In this document: in pieces, positions 26,464 to 35,491 of the stretch
How positions within the stretch are numbered: position 1 is the first letter of the stretch
How the letters are laid out: each line of letters begins with the position of its first letter
Source of the DNA: Pseudomonadota bacterium
GTDB taxonomy: Bacteria > Pseudomonadota > Gammaproteobacteria > Xanthomonadales > Rhodanobacteraceae
Direction: 5' to 3'
Length of the DNA: 48,518 bases
Assembly (NCBI GenBank): GCA_021795435.1
Contig: JAJYPJ010000013.1
Location: 1 to 48,518 of the forward strand
The notes under the pieces: model-generated
The model's input: only the letters and a program-made list of their open reading frames with translations
Told to the model about the DNA's origin: nothing
The model's database searches: none
Translations under genes and position numbers: made by a program

Positions 26464-28659
26464 ATGAATCATCCGCAATCGTTTAAGGGCGCTTGCATCG
26501 TGCGCGTGGCCTTGCCGGTGCCCCTGCGGCGGCTGTTCGATTACCGCTGCGCGGGTGAGCCACCAGCGCCCGGCGCGCGCGTTCGCGTGCCCTTTGGCAG
26601 CGGCCAGCGCGTGGGGTTGGCGGTCGAGGTGACGAACTCGACGGCGCTGGCTCCGGCCCAGCTCAAGTCGATCACTGCCATTCTCGACGAGTCGTCCCTG
26701 CTTGACGCCGAGTTGCTGGCCACGGCCCGCTGGGCGGCGAATTACTGGCAAGGTAGCCTTGGCGACGCGTTGTTCAGCGCGCTACCAGCGGCACTGCGGG
26801 ACGGCAGGTCACTGCCTGGGCGACGAGTTGACGGTTGGCAGATCAGTTCCGCCGGATCCACGGCGCTGAATCAGGGACGCGCGCCGCGCGGTGCCACGAC
26901 AGCACTTCTCACCGCGCTCGCCGCCGGGTCGCTGCAGGCCGACACTGCGCGCGCGCTACCACCCGCGCAGCGCGCAGCACTAAACCGGCTGCGCAATTTG
27001 GGTTGGATCGAGCCCCTCGCCGAGGCCAGCACGATCGATCTGGCCGCCCATGGTGGACCGCCACTTACGCGAGCCCAGCAATCGGCATTAGGCATGCTGC
27101 TTGGCCAATCCAACCACTTCGCCGTGACATTGCTGGAGGGGGTGACGGGTAGTGGGAAAACGGAGGTTTACCTTGGGCGCATGCGAGAGGTCTTGTCGCG
27201 CAATCGCCAAGTGCTGATGCTGGTTCCGGAAATCGGCCTCGTGGCGCAGGCAGCACAACGCATCCAGGAGCGTTTGGGCGTTCGCGTGGACATACTGCAC
27301 TCAGGTCTCAGCGACGGACTCCGCCTCGAGGCCTGGCTGCGCGCACGCGATGGCACTGCGCGGGTACTTCTGGGCACGCGATCCGCGATCTTCACACCGC
27401 TTCCGCGAGGCGGCCTGATCGTCATCGACGAGGAACACGACGCCAGCTACAAGCAGCAGGATGGCTTTCGGTACCACGCCCGCGATCTGGCTTTGAAGCG
27501 TGCCCAGGCCATCGATATACCCGTGCTTCTCGGGTCGGCCACGCCCTCCCTGGAGAGCCTTCACAATGTAGACCGTGGCCGCTACGCGCACGTCAGATTG
27601 GCAGAACGGGCCAACGCACGCCCGCCGCCACGCGTCGAGTTGATCGACCTCCGCCGCATTCCTGCGCGACAAGGCCTGAGCTCGCCGCTGATTGAGGCCC
27701 TGGCCGATACCTTCGCGCATGGGGAACAGGCGCTTGTATTCCGGAATCGGCGCGGTTACGCGCCTGTCCTGACTTGCGCACAGTGCGGCTGGCACGCCGA
27801 CTGCCCCCATTGCCAACGTCCATTGACTTGGCATCGTGCCGTGGGGCGACTCGAATGCCATCTGTGCGCGCGGCTTGAACCCGCCCCATCAGCATGTCCA
27901 TCGTGCGGAAGCGGCGCCCTACAACCGCAAGGACATGGAACAGAACGTCTTGAGGAGGCACTGGCAGAGCGCTTTCCGTCGGTCCCGCTTCTGCGCGTGG
28001 ACCGTGAAACGACAAGGACGCGCGCCGCTCAGTCGACGCTGGACGTGCGCTTGCCGAATTATGGACCGGCGCTGCTGGTCGGGACGCAGATGCTGGCCAA
28101 GGGACACGACCTACCGCGATTGACCCTCGTGGCCATCACAAGCGTGGACGAAGGGCTCTACAGCGTGGATTTCCGCGCTCCCGAACGCCTCGCGCAGTTG
28201 GTTGTGCAGGTCGCTGGGCGTGCAGGGCGCGGAGAAAGGCCCGGTCGGGTTCTCCTGCAGACCCGCCATCCAGACCACCCGCTTCTATCGCGCCTGCTCG
28301 CTGGGGGCTATGGCGCGCTTGCACGCGAGCTGATGGAAGAACGCCGCGCGGCACAGCTACCACCCTTTGCGCATCACGTCCTGCTGCGCGCCGAGTCCAT
28401 CCGGGAACCTTCTCTTTTCGCGTTCCTCGATGCTGCAAGGGCCTTGCTTCCGAGCGACACCAGAATAACCATGGCAGGACCAATGCCGTCACCGCTCCCT
28501 AAGCGGGGCCTGAAATGGCGTGGCCAGCTTCTGCTTGCGGCATCGGAGCGCGGCGCCCTACATCGTATGTTGAGCCCTTGGGTACAGGCTCTCGAAGCAT
28601 TGCCTCAGGCGCGCGGCGTTCACTGGTCCGTTGATGTCGATCCCTTGGACGTCAACTAA
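26464..28659 (+). CDS. priA: Primosomal protein N' (replication restart helicase PriA)
   Basis: PriA recognises stalled forks and reloads the replicative helicase. The 731-residue protein has the amino-terminal 3'-DNA-binding domain (FDYRC..GAR.RVPFGSG), the helicase core with Walker A GVTGSGKTEV (about residue 227), the DEEH box (about 321, VIDEEHDASYKQQDGFRYHARD) and GSATPSLES, then the cysteine-rich zinc segment (about 437-482; CAQCGWHADCPHCQ and CHLCARL ... CPSCGS, eight cysteines), VGTQMLAKGHD and QVAGRAGR. I chose the ATG at 26464, which leads directly into the conserved region. A TTG at 26437 in the same frame is also possible. No neighbour suggests an operon; the next gene is convergent. 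Confidence 0.95.
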   Translation: MNHPQSFKGACIVRVALPVPLRRLFDYRCAGEPPAPGARVRVPFGSGQRVGLAVEVTNSTALAPAQLKSITAILDESSLLDAELLATARWAANYWQGSLGDALFSALPAALRDGRSLPGRRVDGWQISSAGSTALNQGRAPRGATTALLTALAAGSLQADTARALPPAQRAALNRLRNLGWIEPLAEASTIDLAAHGGPPLTRAQQSALGMLLGQSNHFAVTLLEGVTGSGKTEVYLGRMREVLSRNRQVLMLVPEIGLVAQAAQRIQERLGVRVDILHSGLSDGLRLEAWLRARDGTARVLLGTRSAIFTPLPRGGLIVIDEEHDASYKQQDGFRYHARDLALKRAQAIDIPVLLGSATPSLESLHNVDRGRYAHVRLAERANARPPPRVELIDLRRIPARQGLSSPLIEALADTFAHGEQALVFRNRRGYAPVLTCAQCGWHADCPHCQRPLTWHRAVGRLECHLCARLEPAPSACPSCGSGALQPQGHGTERLEEALAERFPSVPLLRVDRETTRTRAAQSTLDVRLPNYGPALLVGTQMLAKGHDLPRLTLVAITSVDEGLYSVDFRAPERLAQLVVQVAGRAGRGERPGRVLLQTRHPDHPLLSRLLAGGYGALARELMEERRAAQLPPFAHHVLLRAESIREPSLFAFLDAARALLPSDTRITMAGPMPSPLPKRGLKWRGQLLLAASERGALHRMLSPWVQALEALPQARGVHWSVDVDPLDVN

Positions 28660-28750
28660 CATCCGGCTGCAACGACGACCAGATGGACCATGCCAAGCCG
28701 AGTCCCGGGGCAGTATGCGGATCCGCTCACGGCGCAATAACGATCGCTGA

Positions 28751-28773
28751 CTGGACCAGTGAACTGGGTCCAG
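28751..28773. terminator. Weak hairpin between convergent priA and glycosyltransferase genes
   Basis: CTGGACC (28751-28757) and GGTCCAG (28767-28773) pair across nine bases, and an alternative nested pairing exists. It lies 92 bp after priA in a 245-bp gap that otherwise shows no gene. No T-run follows, so a terminator role is uncertain. Confidence 0.3.
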
Positions 28774-28904
28774 CAAGCCAGCTCGACAGCGATTCCCGGC
28801 AAGCTGCCCGTGGCATGACAAGGTCGGGTTCGGCTCGGTCACGATCGACCACAGTGGGTCGGCTGCATAATGATGCTCGCCCCCGATCACTTGCGCGCAA
28901 GGTC

Positions 28905-29828
28905 TCAAGTCGCGCCGCGTCCAGACATTGCGCTGCGTCGACGCGCCCGCGCATCGCGCAGCATTAGGGCCGGTATCTGAAGGAGGAAGTGAAGCCATAC
29001 CAGGGTTGGCAGCAGGACACGCCAAGGCCAGCATCGCGCGCGGGGATCATGCAGCCGCAAGTACCGCAACAATCCTCTGTGCTTATGCCGTGCAACCATC
29101 AAGCCACGTCCGCTGGATGAGCCGCCTTTCGCATGCAGCACCCGGATGCCTCCGGCCATTGTCAGCGGAACCCCCGCGTTACGGATGCGAGCACAGAGAT
29201 CGACATCCTCGAAATGCAGGAAGTAGCCCGCATCGAAGCCACCCATCGCGGCAAAAGCAGCGCGCGGCACCAGCATGATGGCCCCCGAGATGACTTCGGC
29301 CGGCACCGCAGAGTCCGGAAGTGCATCACGTCGATTCACTCCAGCGAATATCCGCCAGCATGACTCGAGGCGCGCAAGTCCCGTCATCGTGCAGAGTACC
29401 CTGATGACGGTGGGCGCTCGCCTCCATGCTGCCGGATCGTGCCGACCGTCGGCGTCGCAAACGACAGCACCGACCATCGCGCCATCCGAGGCAACCTCGA
29501 GCATTCGCGTCAAGGTGTCGGGCTCCAACTGACAATCGGGATTCAGAAGCAGCAGCCAGTCGCCACGCGCGATGGCAGCCCCACGATTCATCGCGGCACC
29601 AAAACCGAGGTTGGATCCCATCGACAGCACACGCAGACGCGAATCCCCTTCACTTCGCGCAATGAGGCGTTGCGGGATGCCATCGCAGCTCGCGTTATCA
29701 AGAACAATGAGTTCGACGCATTCCGGTGCCGCCAACGCGCGCGACGCAGCATCGAGAGCACTGATACCGCTGTCCGCCAACACCATGAGGATGGTAACGG
29801 CGGGGCGTCGGATTGCATCGAGGGACAT
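28905..29828 (-). CDS. Family 2 glycosyltransferase (rhamnosyltransferase-like)
   Basis: The 307-residue protein has a GT-A fold typical of GT2 enzymes. Visible features are VTILMVLADSG at the start, IVLDNASCDG, GFGAAMNRGAAIARGDWLLLLNPD where the closing Asp belongs to the metal-binding DxD-like motif, then SGAIMLVPRAAFAAMGGFDAGYFLHFEDVDLCARIR, which holds the catalytic ED region. The carboxy end (about 255-300) has a hydrophobic stretch that may attach it to the membrane. Such enzymes add sugars such as rhamnose to cell-surface glycans. No other glycan genes are present here, so the target is unknown. The ATG at 29828 follows AGGAT; an upstream frame extension has no family features. Confidence 0.88.
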   Translation of the reverse strand: MSLDAIRRPAVTILMVLADSGISALDAASRALAAPECVELIVLDNASCDGIPQRLIARSEGDSRLRVLSMGSNLGFGAAMNRGAAIARGDWLLLLNPDCQLEPDTLTRMLEVASDGAMVGAVVCDADGRHDPAAWRRAPTVIRVLCTMTGLARLESCWRIFAGVNRRDALPDSAVPAEVISGAIMLVPRAAFAAMGGFDAGYFLHFEDVDLCARIRNAGVPLTMAGGIRVLHAKGGSSSGRGLMVARHKHRGLLRYLRLHDPRARCWPWRVLLPTLVWLHFLLQIPALMLRDARARRRSAMSGRGAT

Positions 29829-29990
29829 GGTGTGGATCCTAACGCGGCATGGCGATGCCGGGCACGTCCAATCCACGATCCGGCGCAATCGATTTGTCTT
29901 CGGACCTGACCATGCACCAGGCAAGATCCGGCCGGAATCACGACGTCCGCCGCTACAACAGGAGGCAGCAGATACGTTACACACGCATCA

Positions 29991-32900
29991 TCAGGATGCG
30001 CGGGATATTCCGTAGTCGCCCGGGTGAGCTTCGGTGCTCCTTTCAGATGCCCGTGACAAGAACGAGTAACCGCATTCCTCTGCGATGCGCAATACTGCGT
30101 CTGCGTGAACCGTAAAGGAAGGCGCGCGGGATACGACGCGCGGCCGCTCATCAAGGGTGCAGGCCAATGCCAGTGCAAGCAGCGCGGCGTGTGCCTCGCG
30201 CAAGGCTTGTGCCGTGCTCTTTTTGAGCACGCGGACGCTCTCCAGCGCCTGAATCAGGCTGGCGCTCGAAGTTCCCTCTGTCAGCACTGGCCACCGCGCG
30301 GCGTTTGTCAGGATCAGGCCTTGCAGTAGAAACTCGATGTCGAGTAGACCGCCTGGCCCCTGCTTCAGATCAAATAGTGCCTGGTCGGAGCGATCGCGCT
30401 GCAAGCGCCAGCGCGATCGCATGGCGACGACTTCCTCCGCTACGTGACTGGCGATCCGCGGCTGAGTCAGGACGCTCTGCCGATGCAGCGCAAACGCTGC
30501 AGCAAGGCCTGCGTCACCTGCGACTACTCGTGCGCGGACCAGCGCCTGATGTTCCCACGTCCAAGCTCGATCGCGTTGGTAGTCCGCATACGCCTCGAGG
30601 CTCCGCACCAGGAGCCCTTTGCTGCCATCTGGCCGCAGGCGTGTATCCACCGCGTACAGTTGGCCCGCGCGCGTCATCATCTCCAACCAGTGCACCACTC
30701 GCTGCGCAAGGCGCTGATACCACTGCATGCCATCCAGCGGTCGCTCTCCGTCACTGGTCATGGCGGCGCGCGCGCCGTCATAGATGAATGCCACGTCGAG
30801 ATCGCTGGCAAATCCAAGCTCTTGTCCACCCAAGCTGCCATATCCGACGATGCAGAATCCGAGCCCGGCGCCCGGCAGGCGTCCGTTACGTGCCACCATT
30901 TCACGCTCGGCAAGATGCAGGAGCGCTCCCAGAACCGCTTCGGCAAGGGCAGCCAGTCGGCGTGCGGTGGCGACCGCGTCTGCGCGCTCGTCGGCGTATG
31001 CAAGTCCGAGCCGGAAAGCCAGGCTTGCCCTGGCCTCGTTGACATGCTCGAGTTCTTGCTCGGCATCACGGGACTCGAGCGCCTGGACCCGCCGGGCAAT
31101 CTCAGCGGTAATGTCGGCGGCCTTGAGTGGAAGTTGCTCTATGCGAGGGTCGAGCACATCGTCGAGCAGCAGTGGCTGGACAAGGACGCGCTCTGCCAGG
31201 AAGCTGCGCTCGGCACAGAGTTCAGCAAGGCGCGCCAATGCTGCTGGCGACTCCTCGAGCAATGCCAGATACGCGGGACGTCTGGCGCAGTTGTGCAGCA
31301 GTCGCAGCAGTCTCGGCAAGGCGCGTGATGGCGCAGCACTCGCGCGCGCCGATTCCAGCACCCGCGGCAACAGGCGCTCAAGCCCGGCTCGCGCCGACTC
31401 ACTCATGCCACGCACAGCGGCGCTCGTTGCGAGGTTGTGCAGGGCTGCGCCAGCATCGGCATCAAGCCCACACTCGGCAAGACGGGATGCTGTCGGTGGC
31501 GCAGCCTCTGAATCGCGCCAAAGCGCGCGAAGCATCGCTTCCGTCGATCCGGCCAATGGTGCGGCATCGGCACCATCAAGGATGGGTTCAAACAGGCTGG
31601 CGACCTGCCTTCGCGTTGCGGAAAGTTCATCCTGAAGGGCTTCAGTGTCGGCAAAGCCCAACCCCGTCGCAATTCGAAATCGGGCCAATTCGTCTTCAGG
31701 CAATGCGTGCGCCTGAGCGTCAGAAAGCATTTGAATGCGATTCTCGACGTGGCGAAGCAGCAGGTATGCGACGCGAAGTTCCCGTGCTTGCGGTGCGGGT
31801 ATGAAGCCACGCCGCTCAGCGGCCGCCAGGGCCGGGAGCAGGCCGGCCTGGCGCAGGCTTGGCTCCCGCCCGCCGCGGATCAGCTGTTCGAGCTGGACGC
31901 TGAACTCGATTTCGCGAATTCCACCACGGCCGAGCTTGAGATCGTCGGACCGGTCGCTCCGCGCAACCTCTGCGTCGATCAACGATTTCATGGCGCGCAG
32001 GCCGGCGAAGGCCGTGTAATCAAGATAGCGTCGGTACACAAACGGCCGAAGCAACGCCAAGAGCCGCTGGCCACCGGCCAGATCTCCAGCCACGGGGCGG
32101 GCCTTGATCCAAGCGTATCGCTCCCAATCCCGCCCCTCGCGCTGGTAGTAGGCTTCCATTGCCGCAAAGGACCATGCCGGTCGACCGGCGCTGCCGTAGG
32201 GGCGCAGCCGCAAGTCGACCCGCGCCGCCTGTCCGTCCGCGGTCGTCTCGGACAGGAGCCCAACAATTGCTTGCGTGAGGCGTGCGGCGTATTCGGCAGC
32301 CTCGAGCGGTCGCAGCCCGTCGCTCGCTCCGTCCTCAGGATAGGCGATGATGAGATCAACGTCCGAGGAAAAATTCAGCTCGCCGCCACCGAGCTTTCCC
32401 AGGGCCATGATCACCAGACGCTGGGGTTGTCCTTTGGTGTCCCTGAGTATCCCATGGCGAACAGCCAACGCACGTTCGGCGTGCCGGAGCGCGAGTTCGA
32501 GCAAGGCTTCGTACAGTCGGCTTGTCGCAGCCAGGGTGTCGGGCACCGTGTCCAGCCCATTGACATCACGAAAGATCAGTCTGAGGGCTTCACGCGAACG
32601 GACGCGGCGCAGGTGGGCCAATGCATGTTCACGCACTTCCGGCAAACCAGGGCCAGCGAGCAGGCGGGACGCGGGCGCCTCGTTGGCGACCAGCCACTGC
32701 AGTCCTGTCGGCGACAGCAGCCCGGGTTGTGCCTGCAACACGCGCCACGCGAAGTCACTGACCAGCAGCAGTCGCTGGACGCGTTCCGCGACACCAGCAT
32801 CGTCGTAATAAGGAACCCCTTTGGCGCGTAGCAGCGCAAGGAGATCCGCGTAGCGCCGCTCGAGCAGCTCTCGCAAGGGTGCGTGCAGCGCGGTCATCAT
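29991..32900 (-). CDS. glnE: Glutamine synthetase adenylyltransferase/adenylyl-removing enzyme
   Basis: GlnE switches glutamine synthetase activity by adding or removing AMP on a tyrosine, in response to PII and glutamine. The 969-residue length fits the two-headed gammaproteobacterial enzyme. The amino-terminal nucleotidyltransferase (adenylyl-removing) domain has GKLGGGELNFSSDVDLIIAY (about 170-190) and a downstream LRLRPYGSAGR. The carboxy-terminal adenylylating domain has GYGSLGGQELGFASDLDVAF (about 700) and LRPDGSKGLLV. The middle region links the two and contacts PII. Its start overlaps the glutathione peroxidase stop by 4 bp (ATGA), so translation is probably coupled. A second ATG immediately follows the first. 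Confidence 0.96.
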   Translation of the reverse strand: MMTALHAPLRELLERRYADLLALLRAKGVPYYDDAGVAERVQRLLLVSDFAWRVLQAQPGLLSPTGLQWLVANEAPASRLLAGPGLPEVREHALAHLRRVRSREALRLIFRDVNGLDTVPDTLAATSRLYEALLELALRHAERALAVRHGILRDTKGQPQRLVIMALGKLGGGELNFSSDVDLIIAYPEDGASDGLRPLEAAEYAARLTQAIVGLLSETTADGQAARVDLRLRPYGSAGRPAWSFAAMEAYYQREGRDWERYAWIKARPVAGDLAGGQRLLALLRPFVYRRYLDYTAFAGLRAMKSLIDAEVARSDRSDDLKLGRGGIREIEFSVQLEQLIRGGREPSLRQAGLLPALAAAERRGFIPAPQARELRVAYLLLRHVENRIQMLSDAQAHALPEDELARFRIATGLGFADTEALQDELSATRRQVASLFEPILDGADAAPLAGSTEAMLRALWRDSEAAPPTASRLAECGLDADAGAALHNLATSAAVRGMSESARAGLERLLPRVLESARASAAPSRALPRLLRLLHNCARRPAYLALLEESPAALARLAELCAERSFLAERVLVQPLLLDDVLDPRIEQLPLKAADITAEIARRVQALESRDAEQELEHVNEARASLAFRLGLAYADERADAVATARRLAALAEAVLGALLHLAEREMVARNGRLPGAGLGFCIVGYGSLGGQELGFASDLDVAFIYDGARAAMTSDGERPLDGMQWYQRLAQRVVHWLEMMTRAGQLYAVDTRLRPDGSKGLLVRSLEAYADYQRDRAWTWEHQALVRARVVAGDAGLAAAFALHRQSVLTQPRIASHVAEEVVAMRSRWRLQRDRSDQALFDLKQGPGGLLDIEFLLQGLILTNAARWPVLTEGTSSASLIQALESVRVLKKSTAQALREAHAALLALALACTLDERPRVVSRAPSFTVHADAVLRIAEECGYSFLSRASERSTEAHPGDYGISRAS

Positions 32901-33388
32901 GCAGAGTCCGGCAGTAGCGCCTCCAGTTCACGTCCAATTGCCTCCGGCTTGACGATGGGCGCATAACGCTTGACGACACGCCCCTGCGTATCGACAAGGA
33001 ACTTGGTGAAATTCCACTTCACCGCCTGGGAACCGAGCGCTCCGGGGGCCTCGCGCTTGAGCCACTGGTAAAGAGGGTGCGCACGTTCGCCGTTGACCTC
33101 GATCTTGGCGAACATCGGGAAGCTCACGTCATATTGAAGCGAACAAAACCGCCGAATTTCCTGGGCATCACCCGGCTCCTGATGGCCAAACTGGTCACAA
33201 GGGAATCCCAGGATTGCCAGGCCGCGTTCCCTAAATTGCTGGTACAGCGTTTCCAATCCGTGGTATTGCGGCGTGAATCCGCACTTTGATGCAACGTTCA
33301 CGATCAATAGCGTGCTGCCCGCGAATCGCCCAAGCTCGACCATTTCCCCATCGAGACCCTCCGCTTGCATGCTGGACAGTGGATTCAT
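32897..33388 (-). CDS. Glutathione peroxidase-family protein
   Basis: This 163-residue protein reduces peroxides through a cysteine nucleophile. The peroxidatic cysteine is in NVASKCGFTPQY, the catalytic Gln in FPCDQFGHQEPG and the Trp/Asn in VKWNFTKFLVD. A further cysteine in RFCSLQYDVSFPMF sits at the resolving position of thioredoxin-dependent members, so thioredoxin rather than glutathione may be the donor (inference from the family). The protein is cytosolic, with no signal peptide. It is divergent from the Sco lipoprotein gene across 91 bp and is the upstream gene of the glnE pair. Confidence 0.93.
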   Translation of the reverse strand: MNPLSSMQAEGLDGEMVELGRFAGSTLLIVNVASKCGFTPQYHGLETLYQQFRERGLAILGFPCDQFGHQEPGDAQEIRRFCSLQYDVSFPMFAKIEVNGERAHPLYQWLKREAPGALGSQAVKWNFTKFLVDTQGRVVKRYAPIVKPEAIGRELEALLPDSA

Positions 33389-33479
33389 GGCATGGCATCA
33401 GTTTCCGTATGCCGAGCGTACCGCACTGCGACGTCACCGAGATCGTGCACCACCTTGAGCATGATGACTACAATGCGAC

Positions 33480-34073
33480 ATGGCTCGCCTGAAAACGCTG
33501 CTGACGGTCCTCTTGCTTCTGGTTCTCGCTGCTTGCTCACATAGCCATGCGCAATGGCTACTGACAGACGTTCGAGGCCATCTGCCTGATTTGCGGTTCC
33601 ACTTGGTCGATGATCGCGGCAAGTCCGTGACTGGGGCGTCGTATCGCGGCAAGATCGCGTTGCTCTATTTCGGCTATACGCATTGCCCGGATGTCTGCCC
33701 GACCACCCTAGCCCACTTGGCGGTCGTGCTGCAGAACCTCGGGCCACTAGCCAAAGACGTTCGCGTGTTGTTCGTCAGTGTCGACCCTCAGCGGGACACG
33801 CCCCGCGTCCTGCATGCCTACGTGAAAGCATTCGGACCCCAGATTGTCGGCCTGTCCGGCAGGCCCGGCGCAATCGCGCGCGTGGCCAAACGTTACCGCG
33901 TTGCCTACAGCTACGGGCCAGCAGATGCGGATGGCAACTACGAAGTCAACCATAGTTCCGCAATCTTCATTTTCGACATGCGTGGGCAAGCCCGCTTGCT
34001 CGCAACGCAGCAAAGCACGGTCGCACAACTTGACCATGATATCGGTCAGCTCCTTCAAGAGCATTCCAGATGA
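33480..34073 (+). CDS. SCO1/SenC-family copper chaperone lipoprotein
   Basis: Sco proteins deliver or reduce the CuA site of cytochrome c oxidase subunit II. The 197-residue protein begins with a lipoprotein signal with lipobox LAAC (Cys19), so it is anchored to a membrane facing the periplasm. The thioredoxin-like fold has the copper ligands Cys69 and Cys73 in THCPDVC, and the third ligand His in YEVNHSSAIFIFD at about residue 158. RVLFVSVDPQRDTP is the other family signature. Its stop overlaps the PCuAC gene by 4 bp. The location beside the oxidase assembly genes supports a role in loading copper. Confidence 0.95.
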   Translation: MARLKTLLTVLLLLVLAACSHSHAQWLLTDVRGHLPDLRFHLVDDRGKSVTGASYRGKIALLYFGYTHCPDVCPTTLAHLAVVLQNLGPLAKDVRVLFVSVDPQRDTPRVLHAYVKAFGPQIVGLSGRPGAIARVAKRYRVAYSYGPADADGNYEVNHSSAIFIFDMRGQARLLATQQSTVAQLDHDIGQLLQEHSR

Positions 34074-34582
34074 TCCGCGTCGCTGGCGTCCTAATCTTCG
34101 GCATTCTTTGCAGCGCGCGGGCCGGAACTGTGATCACGACGCAATTAGTCCCGAACCGACCAGGCCGGTTGCAATCAGCGCAGAAGGTTCCCAATCGGTC
34201 GCGTCCATCGGCCTCCATCGTGGTTCGCAATCCCTGGGTCCGGTGGCTGCCGGCCGGATTGCCGATGGCAGGTTACATGACGCTCCGCAATACAGGCACG
34301 AGGCCCATACGCCTCATCGGTGCCAGCAGCGGACAATTCTTGAATGTAATGCTGCACCGGTCTGTCAATCGCAGCGGCGTGGATCGCATGGAGCGCGCAC
34401 GAGTCATCGTGATCCCTGCGGGAGGCAGCTTTAGCCTCGAGCCAGGTGGATTCCACCTCATGCTGATGCATGGCAGTCCTGAAGTGCGCCCCGGAGGCAC
34501 GGTGACCATCGAACTCCACTTCGACGGTCATGCTCCATTGTGGGTCCACTGCCCAGTTCGCCGACCTACCGGGATGCCTTGA
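34070..34582 (+). CDS. PCu(A)C periplasmic copper chaperone
   Basis: PCuAC proteins hand Cu(I) to Sco or to the CuA site. The 170-residue product has a short signal peptide (about residues 1-19) and the copper motif H.M spread over MLHRSVNRSGVDRM and GGFHLMLM: one His and Met in the first part, a His and Met in the second. PMAGYMTLRN is the usual start of the domain. A low-complexity Arg/Pro segment between the signal peptide and the domain (about residues 25-48) is longer than usual. It overlaps the Sco stop by 4 bp and is convergent with ctaB, with only 6 bp between stops. Confidence 0.92.
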   Translation: MIRVAGVLIFGILCSARAGTVITTQLVPNRPGRLQSAQKVPNRSRPSASIVVRNPWVRWLPAGLPMAGYMTLRNTGTRPIRLIGASSGQFLNVMLHRSVNRSGVDRMERARVIVIPAGGSFSLEPGGFHLMLMHGSPEVRPGGTVTIELHFDGHAPLWVHCPVRRPTGMP

Positions 34583-34588
34583 CCGGGC

Positions 34589-35491
34589 TTAGCGATGGAG
34601 CGCAGCGTAAGCTGATTGGAAACCGGAAATGGGTCGCAACCAGTGGTCGGCCAGGAGAAAGCCGAATAGCGCAGCCAGATAAAGGATGGAGTAATTGAAG
34701 GTTCGCATGGCGAAATACTCATCCGGCGGTCGCAGCATGCGTACGGCGTAGTAGAGGAAGCCGGCGTCTAATACCAGTGCGCCGCCCAGATAAAAGAGTC
34801 CGCTCATGCCGGTGAGGTAGGGCAGCAGCGTGGCAAGCGCCAAAAGAACCGTGTAGGCGAGCAGGTGCCATCGCGTTACCGTCACGCCATGAGTGACGGG
34901 CAACATAGGAATACCCGCGCGCGCATAGTCGTGCCGGCGAAAGATCGCAAGGGCCCAGAAATGCGGTGGCGTCCATAGAAATACAATCAGGCAAAGCAGC
35001 AGCGCGTAGGCATGCAAGCCACCCGCTACCGCCGTCCAGCCGAGCACGGGCGGCGCCGCGCCCGCAATGCCGCCGATCACGATGTTCTGCGGCGTTGCCC
35101 GCTTCAGGAAGGCGGTGTAGACGACGGCGTACCCCATCAACGACGCAAAAGTGAGCACCGCGGTCAACAAGTTGACCCAGGCCACGAGCAACACCATCGC
35201 GAGCGCTCCCAGCAACAGCGCAAATGCGAGCACCTGCATCGGTCGCAGTTGACCGGTCGGCAACGGCCGATGCGCGGTACGAGCCATCAGTTCGTCGAGC
35301 CGCTGGTCGACCAAATGGTTGATCGCGGCAGCGGAACCCGCGGCCAGCCATATGCCCGCAAGCCCTGCCAGAAGAGGTCGCCATGGAGGAAGACCCGGCA
35401 CCGCGAGGAGCGCGCCAATGAGTGCCGTGAATACCAGCAGCGCGACCACGCGCGGCTTCGTTAGTTCGAGGTAGGCCCGCCACTGCTTCAC
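34589..35491 (-). CDS. ctaB: Haem O synthase (protohaem IX farnesyltransferase)
   Basis: CtaB/CyoE adds a farnesyl group to protohaem to make haem O, the precursor of haem A for the oxidase. The 300-residue protein has about nine membrane segments. The prenyl-diphosphate-binding motif is [19 protein letters not shown] (family N...D...D), followed by the [16 protein letters not shown] loop and the second Asp-rich region near [14 protein letters not shown]. The GTG start directly follows the ctaA stop with no gap, so the two are translated together. The gene closes the surf1 - CxxxC protein - ctaA - ctaB set. Confidence 0.96.
   Translation of the reverse strand: MKQWRAYLELTKPRVVALLVFTALIGALLAVPGLPPWRPLLAGLAGIWLAAGSAAAINHLVDQRLDELMARTAHRPLPTGQLRPMQVLAFALLLGALAMVLLVAWVNLLTAVLTFASLMGYAVVYTAFLKRATPQNIVIGGIAGAAPPVLGWTAVAGGLHAYALLLCLIVFLWTPPHFWALAIFRRHDYARAGIPMLPVTHGVTVTRWHLLAYTVLLALATLLPYLTGMSGLFYLGGALVLDAGFLYYAVRMLRPPDEYFAMRTFNYSILYLAALFGFLLADHWLRPISGFQSAYAALHR

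Noticed and set aside
26077-26751. Minus-strand open frame of 224 codons across the epimerase end, the gap and the priA start
   Set aside because: It is antisense to two well-supported genes, and its translation in the gap shows no family signature. The gap is better explained as a control region.
28660-28904. Possible small genes between priA and the glycosyltransferase gene
   Set aside because: The frames are short, overlap neighbours and lack motifs or ribosome sites; the gap lies between convergent genes.
30444-32831. Long plus-strand open frames inside glnE
   Set aside because: They are antisense shadows of a full-length glnE whose motifs are all in the minus-strand frame.
33455-33474. 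Possible promoter TTGAGC and TACAAT before the Sco gene
   Set aside because: The two elements are only eight bases apart, far from the usual 17, and transcription from here would leave almost no leader.
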